A stretch of DNA of 64,000 nt. It comes from Tupaia tana. Taxonomy: Eukaryota; Chordata; Mammalia; Scandentia; Tupaiidae. The position numbers and the translations under genes were made by a program. This document shows, piece by piece, positions 10,953 through 21,689 of this stretch (within the stretch, counting starts at the first letter, position 1; each line of letters starts with the position of its first letter). Below the pieces are notes generated by a model. The model had not been told where the DNA came from and did no database searches. It was given only the letters and a program-made list of their open reading frames with translations. The stretch covers positions 58,347,575 to 58,411,574 of the forward strand of contig JAKSZU010000016.1 in assembly GCA_026018925.1 (NCBI GenBank). The letters are read 5' to 3'.

Positions 10953-11310
10953 GTGGTCAAACTACAGCACTTCCAATTATAAGACTTTGTCTAAAAAGGA
11001 AAAAAAAATCAAAACCAAAGCAAAGAAACTACCCAAGCCTGGCTTCACGGTACCCCTGGTTCTGGCTCATGAAACAGAGGCAGCCAACCAGGAAGGCTGA
11101 CAGGATGCTTAAGCTAACCCCTACGAACCATCCCCAGGCTTCAGATAACAAGAAACAGACTTTGAGGCTCCCAGGGCACTCAGCACCCTGATTTCCTCCA
11201 TTCTACCTTATCCCCACTATGTCTCATTATCCTTCCTTATGAATTCTAATGTTCAAATAAATCAACTCAAACAGAGTAAAGCTTTTATAAAACTGGAGGA
11301 GTGGAGGCAG
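10953..11310. other. Unassigned sequence
   Basis: No recognised gene. Short A-rich stretch near 11000; no splice-bounded open frame. Confidence 0.3.
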
Positions 11311-11560
11311 TGGTAGTAGCTCATTTTTGAAGCGGTAGTGTGGTGATACGGTAGTGAAGGCCCAGGTTCTGGAACTGAACAGCCAGGGTAAATCCACCCC
11401 TAGTTATGCAATCACAGGCAAGTATCTTAACCTCTCAGAGCCACATTCCTCTCTGGGAACTGAAAATGTTCCTAGCACCCACCTCATATTGTCAAACATC
11501 TGAATGCCTGAAAAGAGTACTTAGCCATAGTGAGTACTCAATAACTTATGATTTCTAGTT
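11310..11560 (+). mobile_element. MIR remnant
   Basis: CAGGTTCTGGAACTGAACAG, CCTAGTTATGCAATCACAGG, CTTAACCTCTCAGAGCCACA and GAGTACTCAATAACT follow the MIR order through to its 3' end. Confidence 0.8.
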
Positions 11561-11574
11561 TTTGAACACTTTAT

Positions 11575-11715
11575 AAACAGTATTTCATCTTCTCTTCTTT
11601 AATCATCCTGAAAATGCTTTGTGCATCCCACTGTATGAATAAATAAACTGAAGCTTAGAGAACTAGCCTCATGTAACTAGCTCAAGGTAACAGAGATAGT
11701 AGGAGGGCTAGAATT
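11575..11715 (-). mobile_element. MIR remnant, antisense
   Basis: AATAAACTGAAGCTTAGAGA, CTAGCTCAAGGTAACAGAGA and GGAGGGCTAGAATTGACA are the complement of the MIR core. It abuts the sense MIR at 11310-11560, a chance pair or an old inverted arrangement. Confidence 0.7.
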
Positions 11716-12251
11716 GACAGAAAGCTAGGACTACCTCCCGTAAAGGTGTAGTCTCCATGGGTGGAGGACTACACATGGAAGCAAAACCCTGGGGACCAGC
11801 AAATGGTGATGATGGTTGTTTTTCAAGTGCTCTATTGATTTAAGACAGGAGACAAGCAGACAGAGGGGAAAGAACAAGATGTCACATGTCAAAGCTGTAG
11901 CTATAGTAGGTGAAAGCCAGCTAGAACTGGGGACCTAAATATGGAGCATCATACGTCAAACTTCCCTGTAGCCTTAGAAGGACAACAGACCATACGTCAC
12001 CCAAGTGAACAGAAGGTGCCACCTGGAGTGATCCACATTCCCTGTCTATTGGCAAAAACTACATCTGGGCAGATCTTGCTTTGAAATAAAGAGTAAAACT
12101 GACATAGAGATGTATAAACAATTTCAGAACCACATCCTAAAGTCGCAGAAGAGCAACCTTCAAGACAATTCAAGGACATGTGAACCTCATGAAATGAGCA
12201 AAAATCTTTAGAGAGAGGGCTACCTGAGTTAAAAACAGAACAGGTGGAGAT
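11716..12251. other. Unassigned single-copy sequence
   Basis: No repeat recognised. The 106-residue antisense open frame (11997-12317) runs into the neighbouring SINE and has no domain. Confidence 0.3.
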
Positions 12252-12266
12252 GAAAAGGGATATGAA

Positions 12267-12533
12267 GGGACCAGCAGTTAGCATAATGGCTATGTCGCTG
12301 GACTCCCATGTAGTCAACCACGGTTCGAGTCTCGGACCTGGTGGCTTAAACTCATGCTGGGCACGTGTGCATGCATGCCCAAGATCCCGAGAGGAGAATG
12401 GAGGAGAAGAGACTGCAGCATGACCATCCCCCCGGGGGGTGATTTCTCACTTTCTCTCTCTGTCTCTGTCTTTCTGGCGAGCGCACATGCCCTGTAGTGA
12501 AAACCTTTCCAAAAAAATAAGAATAAGAAAAGA
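12267..12533 (+). mobile_element. SINE type A with 15-bp TSD
   Basis: Intact head (CAGTTAGCATAATGGC, CGGTTCGAGTC), body palindrome CCCCCCGGGGGG, CT-rich region and an A-rich tail. GAAAAGGGATATGAA directly precedes it and recurs after the tail, an exact TSD. Confidence 0.95.
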
Positions 12534-12586
12534 GAAGAAAAGGGATATGAAGAGCATAGAAACTGCAAAAAATCAAAAACCATTTA

Positions 12587-12795
12587 AGGGGGCTGGCAGG
12601 TGGCATGGTGGTTAAGGTGCTAGATTCCCACATGGCCAACTACAGTTTGAGTCCCAGACCTGACGACTTACATTCTCACTTTCCCTCTCTCTCTTTCTCT
12701 CTTCCTCTCCCTCTCTTTTTCTCTCTGTCACTCACTAGTCATATTAAATAATAATAGTAATAATAATAATAAATAATGATTAAATAAATCATTCT
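12587..12795 (+). mobile_element. SINE type S (short, body-less)
   Basis: GGCTGGCAGGTGGCATGGTG head and box B AGTTTGAGTCCC, then after GACGACTTACATT it goes straight into about 70 bp of CT-rich sequence and a TAATAA-repeat tail. The 100-bp G-rich body of types A and A2 is absent. Confidence 0.85.
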
Positions 12796-13321
12796 TAAAA
12801 AAATTAAGTCTCCACATGGAGAAGCAAGATAGATACAGTACAAAAATCAAATAAGTACAAAAATCAAATCAGTTATGTTAACAATATACTTGAGAAGTTC
12901 TCCAGGAAAGTAATAGAAAAGAATAAGGAAATAAAAAAACAAGAATGACATATATGTGAAAACCGATTTTAAAACTCCAATACAAAGATAATTTTTCAGA
13001 GGAACAGAACAGAATAAAAGCCACAAACTAATGAAAACGCATTTTTCTTTACCTTTGGAAAAACCATGTTCTATGAAAAGAGCTCCTCACATAGAGATAT
13101 CCTGGAAAAAATGTTTATTAAAATATTAGAAAACTTTAAACCATTCAAGAATCTGAGGGAAAAAGAAAACTTAGGTACAAAAATCAATCTGACCGTGGCT
13201 TTGTTTCTGCAATAGAAAGTTCCAGAAAACACTGAAATGCCATCTACAAAACTGAGGAGAAGGACTACAGGCCCAAGGAATGAGTGACTCAAGATTTTGA
13301 AAACATACTTTATATACTTTG

Positions 13322-13326
<5 letters not shown>
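12796..13326. other. A-rich unassigned sequence
   Basis: Contains a local ACAAAAATCAAAT duplication near 12840-12870. Possibly an old L1 remnant; no gene seen. Confidence 0.3.

Positions 13327-13390
<64 letters not shown>
13327..13390. repeat. (CA)n microsatellite
   Basis: About 31 CA units with one CATA interruption near 13357. It yields artefactual Thr-His and Val-Cys open frames on both strands. Confidence 0.97.
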
Positions 13391-13391
<1 letters not shown>

Positions 13392-13401
13392 TGTATATAT
13401 A

Positions 13402-13625
13402 TTTCCTACGAGAGGCAGAAAGACAGAGAGAAAGACAGGCACCCCAAGAAGGCATTCACATCATAATCCACCCCAAGCCTCAACTAGATCATAGTCAGGC
13501 ATGTGTACCTCTGATGTGTACAAGGAGGGCCTCTGGATGTGAAACCAGGACCTTCTCATGTGGATCCAGTTGCATTTCCACTGTCTGACATCTGTAAGGA
13601 CAACCTTGGCAACTCCCACTTTGAA
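13402..13625 (-). mobile_element. SINE type B, antisense
   Basis: Begins with a GAGAGGCAGAAAGACAGAGA block (complement of the CT region), then CATCATAATCCACCCCAAGC, GTGAAACCAGGACCTTCTCA and the head complement. Its tail side adjoins the (CA)n tract. Confidence 0.75.
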
Positions 13626-13679
13626 AATAGATATCACCAATAAATTAGGAAAAGATGACCTTAAATATATGCCAAACAA

Positions 13680-13926
13680 GGACCAGCCGATGGCATAATG
13701 GTTACATTACTAGACTCTCACATAGTAAACTGCAGTTCGAGTCCCAGATCCAGCAACTTAAAATTCACACTGGGTATGTGTGCGTGCGTGCCCAAAATCC
13801 CAGGAGAAGAATGGAGGAGAAGGGATTGGCAGCATGGCCATCCTCCCTAGGGGGTGATTTCTCACTTTCTGTCTCTATCTCTATCTCTGGCAAGCACACA
13901 TACCTTATAGAAAAATCTCTCTTAAA
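13680..13926 (+). mobile_element. SINE type A/A2 intermediate
   Basis: GACCAGCCGATGGCATAATG head, CAGTTCGAGTCCC box B, complete body and tail. Flanks TGCCAAACAA and TGTCAAACAA look like a slightly decayed TSD. Confidence 0.88.
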
Positions 13927-14350
13927 AATGATGTCAAACAATGAGTAAGTCATGTTGTAAGTGGACCTGTGAGCTTTCCCTTAATTGATTTTGTTCCCAC
14001 ACTCCAGCATCCAAGTGGGTTAAGGATTCCAAGACATTCTGGGGACCTGTGATACGCTCCATGGCTCTCTTTCTGCTCACTTCCAAAGGTCAAGAACTGT
14101 GTTCCTCAGATCACGTCCTGTGCACCACTGCTCATATTAAGTTTTCTGACTGCTTAGAACAATCAGTGGTGTTCCTCTGCTTCACTTTGATTAGCAGGGG
14201 CTCAATTATTGACACTGCTGTATGTGAGTATATGATATATACAGTGTGTGAGACAACCGTGAATGAGAATTCAAAGAGCTTTGTTTTTCCTTTCCAAAAA
14301 CAAGACAAAATAATTTAAAAAGTGTCTTCATTGTCAAGCAACTTCAGGTC
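13927..14350. other. Unassigned sequence
   Basis: No family recognised. The 89-residue open frame from 14049 has no domain and no plausible splice context. Confidence 0.3.
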
Positions 14351-14794
14351 TGATATTCTGTTCCTTTATTACTAATACTATATTTTTTCTAGATGCAGAA
14401 GTCAAACATGTACAGTGTTAAAAATACAGAAAAGCACGCATAATCGCAAATGCCCAAAGAAAAACATTGTGAAGTTTTGTACTGCCCACGCAGCATTTCC
14501 CACACATATCCTTCATACACGAGTTCTCTTTTTCACATTAATGGTATTTAACTATACCCAGTTTGTAGTTTCTTTTGTTCATAGTGTCATAAAATTCTCA
14601 TATTGAAAAATTCTGACAATGTTATTTTAAATGGTTGTACCGTGTTCCATCCCACGAATAACTGGCTAATAATTAACTTAACCGATCCCTGAGTTAATAA
14701 TAATTGGACAATTTTTCTTGACATTATAGGAATTATACTACACTTTATACATACTATACAATGTAGCAATTAAAAATTTAGTTTGTTAAGTAAA

Positions 14795-15015
14795 ATTTCC
14801 TGAGATCAAATTCCTGTTCCACCATTTATTAGCCATGCAAGGTGGGCCAAATTAATTAAACAAGCTGTGCCCGCTTTCTCATGAGTATAATGGAGATTGT
14901 AATAGTACTTAACTCATGGAGTTGTACAGATTACCTGAATTAATGCAGGTTGGTATCAATTACCTGAATTAATAAAGGTTCTAGAATGCTCCTTGCAACA
15001 TGGCAAACAGTATGT
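14795..15015 (+). mobile_element. MIR remnant within the L1M region
   Basis: CCTGTTCCACCATTTATTAG, GTATAATGGAGATTGTAATA, CTCATGGAGTTGTACAGATT follow MIR. A 22-bp stretch around TATCAATTACCTGAATTAAT is locally repeated, a small tandem duplication near 14930-14975. Confidence 0.75.
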
Positions 15016-15081
15016 ATTTAGGTTGTTTCCAATTCTTTGCCACTGTGTAGAATGAATATTCTTCCACATATATCTATTTTT

Positions 15082-15277
15082 TTTAACAGTACTATTATTT
15101 TAAGGCAAGATCTCACTGTGTCAATCTTTTCGACTCTGTCTCTCAAATTGCTAGAATTATGGCATACACTACTACTGTTCCTGGCCTGTAGGTTGGGCCA
15201 GAATTGAACCCAGCCTGCCCATGGGTTCTGTAGAGTCCAGCAAACTATTACCATGTGCTACCATGGCTGGACCACAG
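15082..15277 (-). mobile_element. Possible chimeric tRNA/7SL SINE
   Basis: Read on the minus strand: a tRNA-like start (CCATGGTAGCACATGGTAAT; box B GGTTCAATTCTGG), then GGCCAGGAACAGTAGTAGTG, ATGCCATAATTCTAGCAATT, TGAGAGACAGAG and ACACAGTGAGATCTTGCCTT, which track the 7SL/Alu left arm with a gap of about 40 bp, then an A-rich end. CTATTTTT on each side (15074-15081, 15278-15285) is a plausible TSD. Only copy seen here. Confidence 0.5.
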
Positions 15278-15821
15278 CTATTTTTAAGAAAAAAAATGCT
15301 TAGAAAAGGACCTGTTTCATCTAGAGGCAATTCACATTTTAAAATGTTTGCACTTATTATCTAAAAATTGTACAATCCTGCCATTAAAGAACGGAAATGT
15401 CCAATCTTGCCAACACTGGATAGCTACTATTTTCCCCCATTCTACTAAGAAAGTAGATGAAAACTGACATTGATTTGGCGTTTCTATTACCAATATAGGT
15501 AGAATTTTTTTTCTGCAAGCTTATTGATCCTTTTTTTCCCTTTTATGCAAAACCTGTTCCTATTCTTTGCCCAGTTTTTGTCATGAGGGCTTTTCACTGG
15601 CTACCAAAAATCATTATGTATCAGGAATAAATATTTACAATATATAGGACATATTTTAATCTCAATTTGTCATTAAGCTTTCAGGTTTATTTAATAAATC
15701 TACCAACTTTTTCTTTGTAAGACTTCAAAAGAATTTCCAAACTTAAGTTTATATGTATCTCACCTGTATCACTATCTCCAATTGTTCTTTGTAATTTCAT
15801 GTTTTATATTTAACTCTTTTC

Positions 15822-16073
15822 CCTTTTTTTTTTTTTTTTTTTTTAAGATTTTTACATAGGGCATGTGCACTTGTCAGAGAGAAAGTGAGAAATCATCCCC
15901 CAGGGGGATCGCCATACTGCACTCCCTTCTCTTCCATTCTCCTCTTAAGAGTTTGGGCATGCACAGACATGCGCACATGCACCTGGCATGATTTTCAAGC
16001 CTCTGGATCGGGGACTCGAACCACAGTTACCCATGTGGGAGTCCAGCGCCTTACCCACTATGCCACCTGCTGG
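15822..16073 (-). mobile_element. SINE type A, antisense, 16-bp TSD
   Basis: T run, CATAGGGCATGTGCACT, CCCCAGGGGG palindrome core, box B complement GGACTCGAACCACAG, head end GCCACCTGCTGGTA. TTTATATTTAACTCTT occurs on both sides, an exact TSD. Confidence 0.95.
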
Positions 16074-17316
16074 TACTTTATATTTAACTCTTAAATCCTA
16101 AGCCAATTTAGTTTATGCTTTAGACTAAGAAAAGAAACTGACAATTTTCTTCCCAAATATTAACAAATTTTCTCAGCTGTATGTACTGCATCCTTCACCC
16201 TCTGATCGGGATTTGTGTCAGACGCTAACCAAGTAAACTCAAATATAGCACCAGCTTCTCTACTGTGTCTTATTGTGCTCCTACTTTGACACGAGCAGTG
16301 CCACTTTGTGTTATTACGATTTCCAAGTGAGTTCTAGTATCTGGAAGAGCAAGCGTTCACTCACCATCTTGATTTTGTTTTTTAAACAACTTAATTGGCT
16401 CTTCTTAGCAATTTATTCTTCAGATAAACTTTAGAATATTTTTGTCACATTACCCAAAAAAGCCCAGTGGGAATTTTGTTGTTGTTGTTATATTTGAAAC
16501 ACAGCAGCTGTTGTTCTGTTTGCCTTGGAATCATCTTCAAAAATACAAATTATCCATATGTTGGATCTTTGCTGTCTGCCCTCTGAAATTCACGACCTCT
16601 CAGATAACTTAGAGTCTTATCTTTGTCAACACAAAGACATTGCATTCTAGGGTTTTTCTCAAAATTATCTGAATAGATTCTTTGTAATAGTAATTCTGAG
16701 CCTTACTCCTTTTAAGACAACGTGCAACATTGCCATTGTAAGACTTGATTCCTTTACAGTTTTTTTAATTTTGCCAAATTCATTTTTACCTTAATCTGTT
16801 GCCTTATCATATCAGCTTATCATCCTTATGTTTTTCTTGCTTGTTTTAGAGCCCATAGTTTCTTAGGTTTCCTTAAGATGAGAACAGATGCTGACTAAAA
16901 TTTGTTTTTGTTTTTAAAGAAAAATCTTTTGTTTAAAATATGCCCTTTCTCTACTTCTTCTAAGATATGTTTATCTCTTTTCATGGTATAAATTTATTTT
17001 ATGTCTCATATTGAGGGTTTTGTTGTCCCTGCTTCTTCAGCTTTTAATGAGAATTGATTTCTCTCTTAATGATATTTGTCTCACCTGGCCACCTGGAAGC
17101 TGGGACATCTGCATCATTGGAACAATGCTGAATGAGCAAGGCCCCTGTATTTCAAGAAGGAACAAAAACTAGTATTCTACTCAAATGCAGATATACTCTA
17201 TGACTAAGCCCCTCTTCATATCATTGTTGGAAAGTTGTGGAAGCCCTTCCTGTATCATCTCTATCTAATGCCAATACATTTGATAAAAGACAAAATATTA
17301 AAATATGCCAGAAAGG
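16074..17316. other. Probable old L1 sequence, antisense, plus unassigned DNA
   Basis: Phrases such as TTTTTGTCACATTACCCAAA and AAGCCCAGTGGGAATTTTG resemble antisense L1M. From about 17030 onward I recognise nothing. No gene seen. Confidence 0.4.
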
Positions 17317-17608
17317 GGTACCAGCAGATGGCATAATGACTATGACGCTGGATTCCCATAGTCAATCATGATTTGAGTCCCAGACCCAGCGGCTTAAACA
17401 TCACACCCAGGTGTACATGCGTGCATATATGCCCGAAGTCCTGAGAGGAGAATGGAGGAGAAGGGATTGTCATCCCCCTAGGGGATGTTTTCTCACTTTC
17501 TGTCTCTCTGTCTCTCTCTGTCTCTGTCTCTCTATGTCTCTCTCTCTCTCTTCAGGCGAATGCACATGCCCTATAGCAAAAACCTCTAAAAAAAAAAAAA
17601 AAAAAAAG
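17317..17608 (+). mobile_element. SINE type A
   Basis: TACCAGCAGATGGCATAATG head, TGATTTGAGTCCC box B, body, an extended (TCTCTG)n-like CT region and a run of about 18 A. Moderately diverged. Confidence 0.9.
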
Positions 17609-17962
17609 ACGAAAAGAAAAAGACTCTAGGAACCACTTAACAATGTTGGTAGACACGCTGGCAAGGACTCAGGGGAGCTAAACCCTCTTCTCTCACTCTC
17701 CCCCCAGTTCTCTGTGCTTCACCATCCTGTCACTAGGTCGGGCACAAGCTTATTTCCCACCTATGAGTTTTTTTAGTTGAAAGGAATGTTCTGCCTCTAG
17801 ATATTTCCACAGCAGACAGCCTACTTCTGTTCAAGCCTGTTTTCAAATGTCCCTCTCCTGAACACCCCATTTGCCCAACTCCTGTGTCATTCCTCCCTCA
17901 CTAGCCTATTTCATTTTCTTATAGCATTTACAAGTAGTTAAGATCATCTGGTTTGTTTTCAT
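17609..17962. other. Unassigned pyrimidine-rich sequence
   Basis: CCTCTTCTCTCACTCTCCCC and similar stretches; may contain L2 debris. No gene recognised. Confidence 0.3.
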
Positions 17963-17963
17963 A

Positions 17964-17991
17964 AACACACACACACACACACACACACACA
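17964..17991. repeat. (CA)n microsatellite
   Basis: About 13 ACAC units after CATAAACAC; short and pure. Confidence 0.95.
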
Positions 17992-18044
17992 TCCATCCTT
18001 CCATTCAAAATATAATAAGCCTTGCTCTGTCTTTTCATCATTAT

Positions 18045-18118
18045 AAGCCTAGAATCTAGAACAGTTTCGTGTAAACAGCAGGCAGACAATAAATGTTTAC
18101 TGAATGAATGATGGTTAT
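18045..18118 (+). mobile_element. L2/MIR 3' tail remnant
   Basis: AGAATCTAGAACAGTTTCGT ... ACAATAAATGTTTACTGAAT and a final GAATGAATG are typical of L2-type 3' ends. Confidence 0.6.
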
Positions 18119-18181
18119 GGATGACACATGAGATTCTAGGTGATTTTAATTTTTCTCTTCTTGTTTATCTTTATTTTTTGA

Positions 18182-18231
18182 TTTTTTGTTTGTTTGGTTT
18201 TGGTTTTTGGTTTGTTTGTTTGTTTGTTTGT
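18182..18231. repeat. (TTTG)n simple repeat
   Basis: Imperfect TTTG/TTGG tetranucleotide run forming the T-rich tail side of the antisense SINE that follows. Confidence 0.85.
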
Positions 18232-18484
18232 AGAGAGATTTTTGCTATAGGGCACATGCACTCAACTGAGAGGCAGAGAAAAACAGAAAGAAAGAAAGTG
18301 AGAAATCAGTCCCCAGAAGGGATAGCCACACCGCACCCCCTTCTCCTCCATTCTCCTCTCAGAGAATGACATGCACACACACACACGCACCCAGCATGAG
18401 TCTTAAGCCACTGGGTCTGGGACTCAAACCACAGTTGACTACATGGGAGTCCAGCAACGTAACTATTACATCAGCTGATGCTTA
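18232..18484 (-). mobile_element. SINE type A2, antisense
   Basis: GATTTTTGCTATAGGGCACA, CCCCAGAAGGGATAGCCACA (decayed palindrome), GGACTCAAACCACAGTTGAC, head end CATCAGCTGATGC. Confidence 0.9.
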
Positions 18485-18837
18485 TGTTTCATATTTTATA
18501 ATGAATCTATATTACTTTTTTAGTTTAGAAAGGATATTTTGAAGCAAAGGGGCTATACAATATTATATATACTATTCTATACAATTTCATATATACTATT
18601 TGTTTCCAAAATTTTTAGCAGCAAATGTTTTATACAAAATCTTTGTGGAACTCCAGTATATAAGAGGTAAAAATGGCATTTTGTTATTAAACTTGTTAAA
18701 TTCAGATTATACCACTTGCTTCTTATAAAATCAACCAATAAAACAATGATGCTTTTAAACAAAAGTTTTTATTTTAAATTGAGGATTATGAATAAATTTT
18801 TCCATTTAATAAAGACCTCAGATAACATTTACTTCTT
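18485..18837. other. AT-rich unassigned sequence
   Basis: Contains repeated ATATACTATT words at 18565-18602. No gene or family recognised. Confidence 0.3.
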
Positions 18838-19062
18838 TTCTTTATTCCAAAGTGTACATACACGTGCTAAAGAGAGATAGAGACAGAAAGAGAAGAAAGC
18901 ACCCCTCCAATGGGCTGCGATTCTGTCTTCTCTATCTTCTCCATCTTGGGCATACACACACACACCTACCATGTTTTTCAAGGACTGAGGCCAGGACTCA
19001 AACTGTGGTCAGCTACCTGGAATCCAGACTCTCTTAACCACTAGGCTACAGGGCTGGCCAAA
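18838..19062 (-). mobile_element. SINE type C, antisense
   Basis: TTCTTTATTCCAAAGTGTAC, AAAGAGAGATAGAGACAGAA, CATGTTTTTCAAGG and head complement CTTAACCACTAGGCTACAGG. Confidence 0.85.
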
Positions 19063-19504
19063 ATTCACTTACTTTAATTTATCTGTTTCATATTGAGAAA
19101 AATCCTGGTTAATGTCAATGGGTAGTTGCAAACAGTAATCAGTCACCAGTTTTCATGCTATTCTTAAACAGATACTATAGGAAAAAAGTTATTTCTAAGC
19201 TTTCATAACCACAAGTTAGCCAAGCTATACAAATTTTCATGCTGGTAGTTTCTAATAAATTTAGTTGATAATGCATTTGTGTGTTATTTTTAACAAAACA
19301 CCAAATAGATTAGAATATATTTAAAATACGAAATATGAATAAAACACACAACCACTGAAGCATGACAGCACAAGACTGCAGTTTCATGGAAAATATCTTG
19401 AAAACCCTAGGGATATGCCTCCTACTAGCAATTATGTAAAAATTAATATACAGAGTAAGAAGAGCTGAAAGAAACACACACCAATGTGTTAACAGTGGGT
19501 CTAC
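19063..19504. other. Unassigned AT-rich sequence
   Basis: No repeat or exon recognised. Confidence 0.3.
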
Positions 19505-19519
19505 CTGGGTGGCTGGACT

Positions 19520-19801
19520 CTTTTTTTTTTTTTTTTTTTTTTTTTCTTGAGAGGTGTTTTTGCTATAGGGCGCGTGTGCTCGCCAGACAGACAGAGAGAG
19601 ACAGAGAGACAGAAAGCGAGAAATCACCCTCCAGGGGGGATGGCCACACCGCAATCCCTTCTCCTCCTTTCTTCTCGCGGGATCTTGGGCATGCACGCAC
19701 ACGCGCCTGGCATGAGTTTTAAGCCACCAGCTCCGGGACTTGAACCACAGTCAACTACATGGGAGTCCAGCAACATAGCCATTACACTAACTGCTGGTCC
19801 C
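19520..19801 (-). mobile_element. SINE type A, antisense, 12-bp TSD
   Basis: T run of about 25, GCTATAGGGCGCGTGTGCTC, body, GGACTTGAACCACAGTC, head end CTGCTGGTCCC. GTGGCTGGACTC on both sides is an exact TSD. Its CpG-rich wording marks it as young. Confidence 0.96.
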
Positions 19802-19915
19802 TGTGGCTGGACTCCTAGAGAGTCCTTCCTTTAACTGTTCTGCATTTTCCAGAGAATTTTTGATGGGTTAATTTGTAATGGGGAAAAAGCTCTTTGTAAA
19901 AAAAGCCAAATGGGG

Positions 19916-20052
19916 GGCCAGGAAGTGGCATAGTGGTTAAGGCACTGCACTCCCATATGACTGACAACAGTTCAAGTCCCAAACCTGGAGGCTTGAAAAT
20001 CACACTGGGGATGTGTGCATGAGTGTATGTGCCCTCAAAAAAATCTTGGGGA
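19916..20052 (+). mobile_element. SINE type A2, internally deleted
   Basis: Head GGCCAGGAAGTGGCATAGTG and CAGTTCAAGTCCC, then the body stops after TGTATGTGCCCT, jumping to AAAAAAATCTTGGGGAAAA. The palindrome and CT-rich region are missing. Confidence 0.8.
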
Positions 20053-20069
20053 AAAAAGGGGGGGGGGAA

Positions 20070-20329
20070 TGGAGCCCAACCATTGTGGGGCAGGATTAAC
20101 ACACATGCTCTGCAAGGCTGGAAGTCACATGGCAACCATGCGTTCAAATCCCTAGGTTGGCCTGAAAACACTCTGAGTATGTGCATGGGTACCCAGGATC
20201 CTGAGGAGCGGGAGGGCTAGGGAAAGGGGATCATGATGTGACAACAGCCTGTTGAAGGTATTTCTCCTTCTGTCTTTCTCCTGTGCACATGCACTATCAT
20301 AAGAGGGAAAAAAAAAAAAAAAAAAAAAA
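20070..20329 (+). mobile_element. SINE type B
   Basis: ACACATGCTCTGCAAGGCTG, TGCGTTCAAATCCC box B, GTACCCAGGATCCTGAGGAG, CATGATGTGACAACAGCCTG, CT-rich region and a run of about 20 A. Confidence 0.85.
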
Positions 20330-20339
20330 GGTGACTGTG

Positions 20340-20596
20340 GGACCAGCAGTTGGCGTAATGCCTATGTTGACCGCGGTTCGTGTCCCAGACCCGGTGGCTT
20401 AAAACTCACGCCGGGCGCATGTGCGTGCGTGCCCAAGATCCCGAGAGGAGAATGGAGGAGAAGGGATTGCGGCGTGGCCATCCCCCCTGGGGGGTGATTT
20501 CTCGTTTTCTATCTCTCTGTCTCTCTCTGTCTGGCGAGCGCACGCGCCCTATAGCAAAAACCTCTCCCAAAAAAAAGAAAAGGAAAAAAAAAAGGT
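20340..20596 (+). mobile_element. SINE type A, 14-bp TSD, shortened head
   Basis: CGTAATGCCTATGTTGACCG shows about 20 bp missing from the head between boxes A and B. Body is CpG-rich and otherwise complete. AAAAAGGTGACTGT flanks both sides; the left copy sits at the end of the preceding type B poly-A, so A inserted into B's tail. Confidence 0.93.
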
Positions 20597-21248
20597 GACT
20601 GTAAGGGAAGGGCATTTTAGGCAGAAGGAACAACTTCAGCTAAAGCAAATGTACATCTAACAGTGCCATGTATTTGGAGACCTGTATGTGGGTCAGCTTA
20701 TCTAGAGCATAAACAGGGATGGAAAAAGAGGTGCAAAGACTGAGGTCCAAAGAGATGAGGGAGGGTCATGTCAGGGACAGCCTCAAGGATTAGGCTTTTG
20801 GGAGCTGGAGTTAATTTTGTTGGCAGGAGAAAGCCTTTGGAAAGATTTCACTGAGGTATAGCAATCAAATTTTCATCTTCGAAAGATTAGTCTGACAGCA
20901 TGAAATCTCTTAACTCAAAAAAATTTATTCTTCACATTCAACAAGATTCCCAGTGGATAGAATATACAAAAGAGAAGTTGTAGTGGGTGGGGGTAGGGGA
21001 GACCTGGAAAATGGAACCGCCTGCATGCACTGAGGGGAGGGTCTGATCGGAGAAGGCCTGCTGGCAGATGGGGGATGGAGGGCTGAAAGACAGAGAAGGT
21101 AGGCGAGTGCCAGCCAGCCTCCTGTACCTCTAATTGTCCTTCTCAGTAGGACAAAAGGCAGTAATTGGTGAGAGGTCTGGAAAGGGTCAGAGAGGTGCCC
21201 ATAGGGGAGGGTGAGCATCTTCAGAAAGGAGGACTGCAGGTGGACGGT
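20597..21248. other. Unassigned G-rich sequence
   Basis: GGGTGGGGGTAGGGG and GAGGGGAGGGTCTGATCGG stretches. The antisense 97-residue frame (20925-21218) is Pro/Ser-rich with no domain. Confidence 0.3.
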
Positions 21249-21262
21249 ACTGGAATACCCTC

Positions 21263-21315
21263 CTTATTTATTTATTTTTTAAATACATGTCAGAGGGTGC
21301 ATGTGTGAGCATGAC

Positions 21316-21371
<56 letters not shown>

Positions 21372-21560
21372 TCCCCAACCGGACTGGTCATGGCTGCAAT
21401 CTTTTTTCCATCGATTCTCTGTCCAGTCAGAATTCTGAGCATACATGAGTGTGTCCAGTGCGTTTTTCAAGCTGCCAGGGCCAGGACTTGAACTCTGCTT
21501 GGCCATGTGGGCTGTGGCTTCTTCTGCATAGCACCCAATCACTGAGCGAGGGGGCTGGCC
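21263..21560 (-). mobile_element. SINE type C-like, antisense, with (GA)n expansion
   Basis: TTTTTAAATACATGTCAGAG, (GA)n, then GGCTGCAATCTTTTTTCC, GTGCGTTTTTCAAGC and CAGGACTTGAACTCTG, ending GGGGGCTGGCC. GGAATACCCTCCTT before and GGAACACCCTCCTT after give a 14-bp TSD. Confidence 0.85.
21318..21367. repeat. (GA)n microsatellite inside a SINE
   Basis: About 24 uninterrupted GA units at the position of the SINE's pyrimidine-rich stretch. Confidence 0.97.
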
Positions 21561-21689
21561 ATGGAACACCCTCCTTTAACTTTGTTTTTATTTTTATTGT
21601 TTAGAACTTTGTACTTAAGTACCCTTAAACACAGAAATGTGCTTAAAAGATTTTCACAATGGGGGTGACCAGCACCTAGTTCAAGAAAC

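Larger units (their letters stand above)
14355..15760 (-). mobile_element. Old L1M remnant, antisense, interrupted
   Basis: Plus-strand wording of an antisense L1M: AATGGTTGTACCGTGTTCCA, TTAGGTTGTTTCCAATTCTT (15019-), and later AATCTTGCCAACACTGGATA and a TTTTTGTCATGAGGGCTTTT stretch. Broken by a MIR (14795-15015) and a chimeric SINE (15082-15277). Confidence 0.7.

Noticed and set aside
11310-11715. Inverted repeat made by head-to-head MIR copies
   Set aside because: The two MIR pieces are highly diverged and come from different parts of the element, so pairing is weak; independent insertions are enough.
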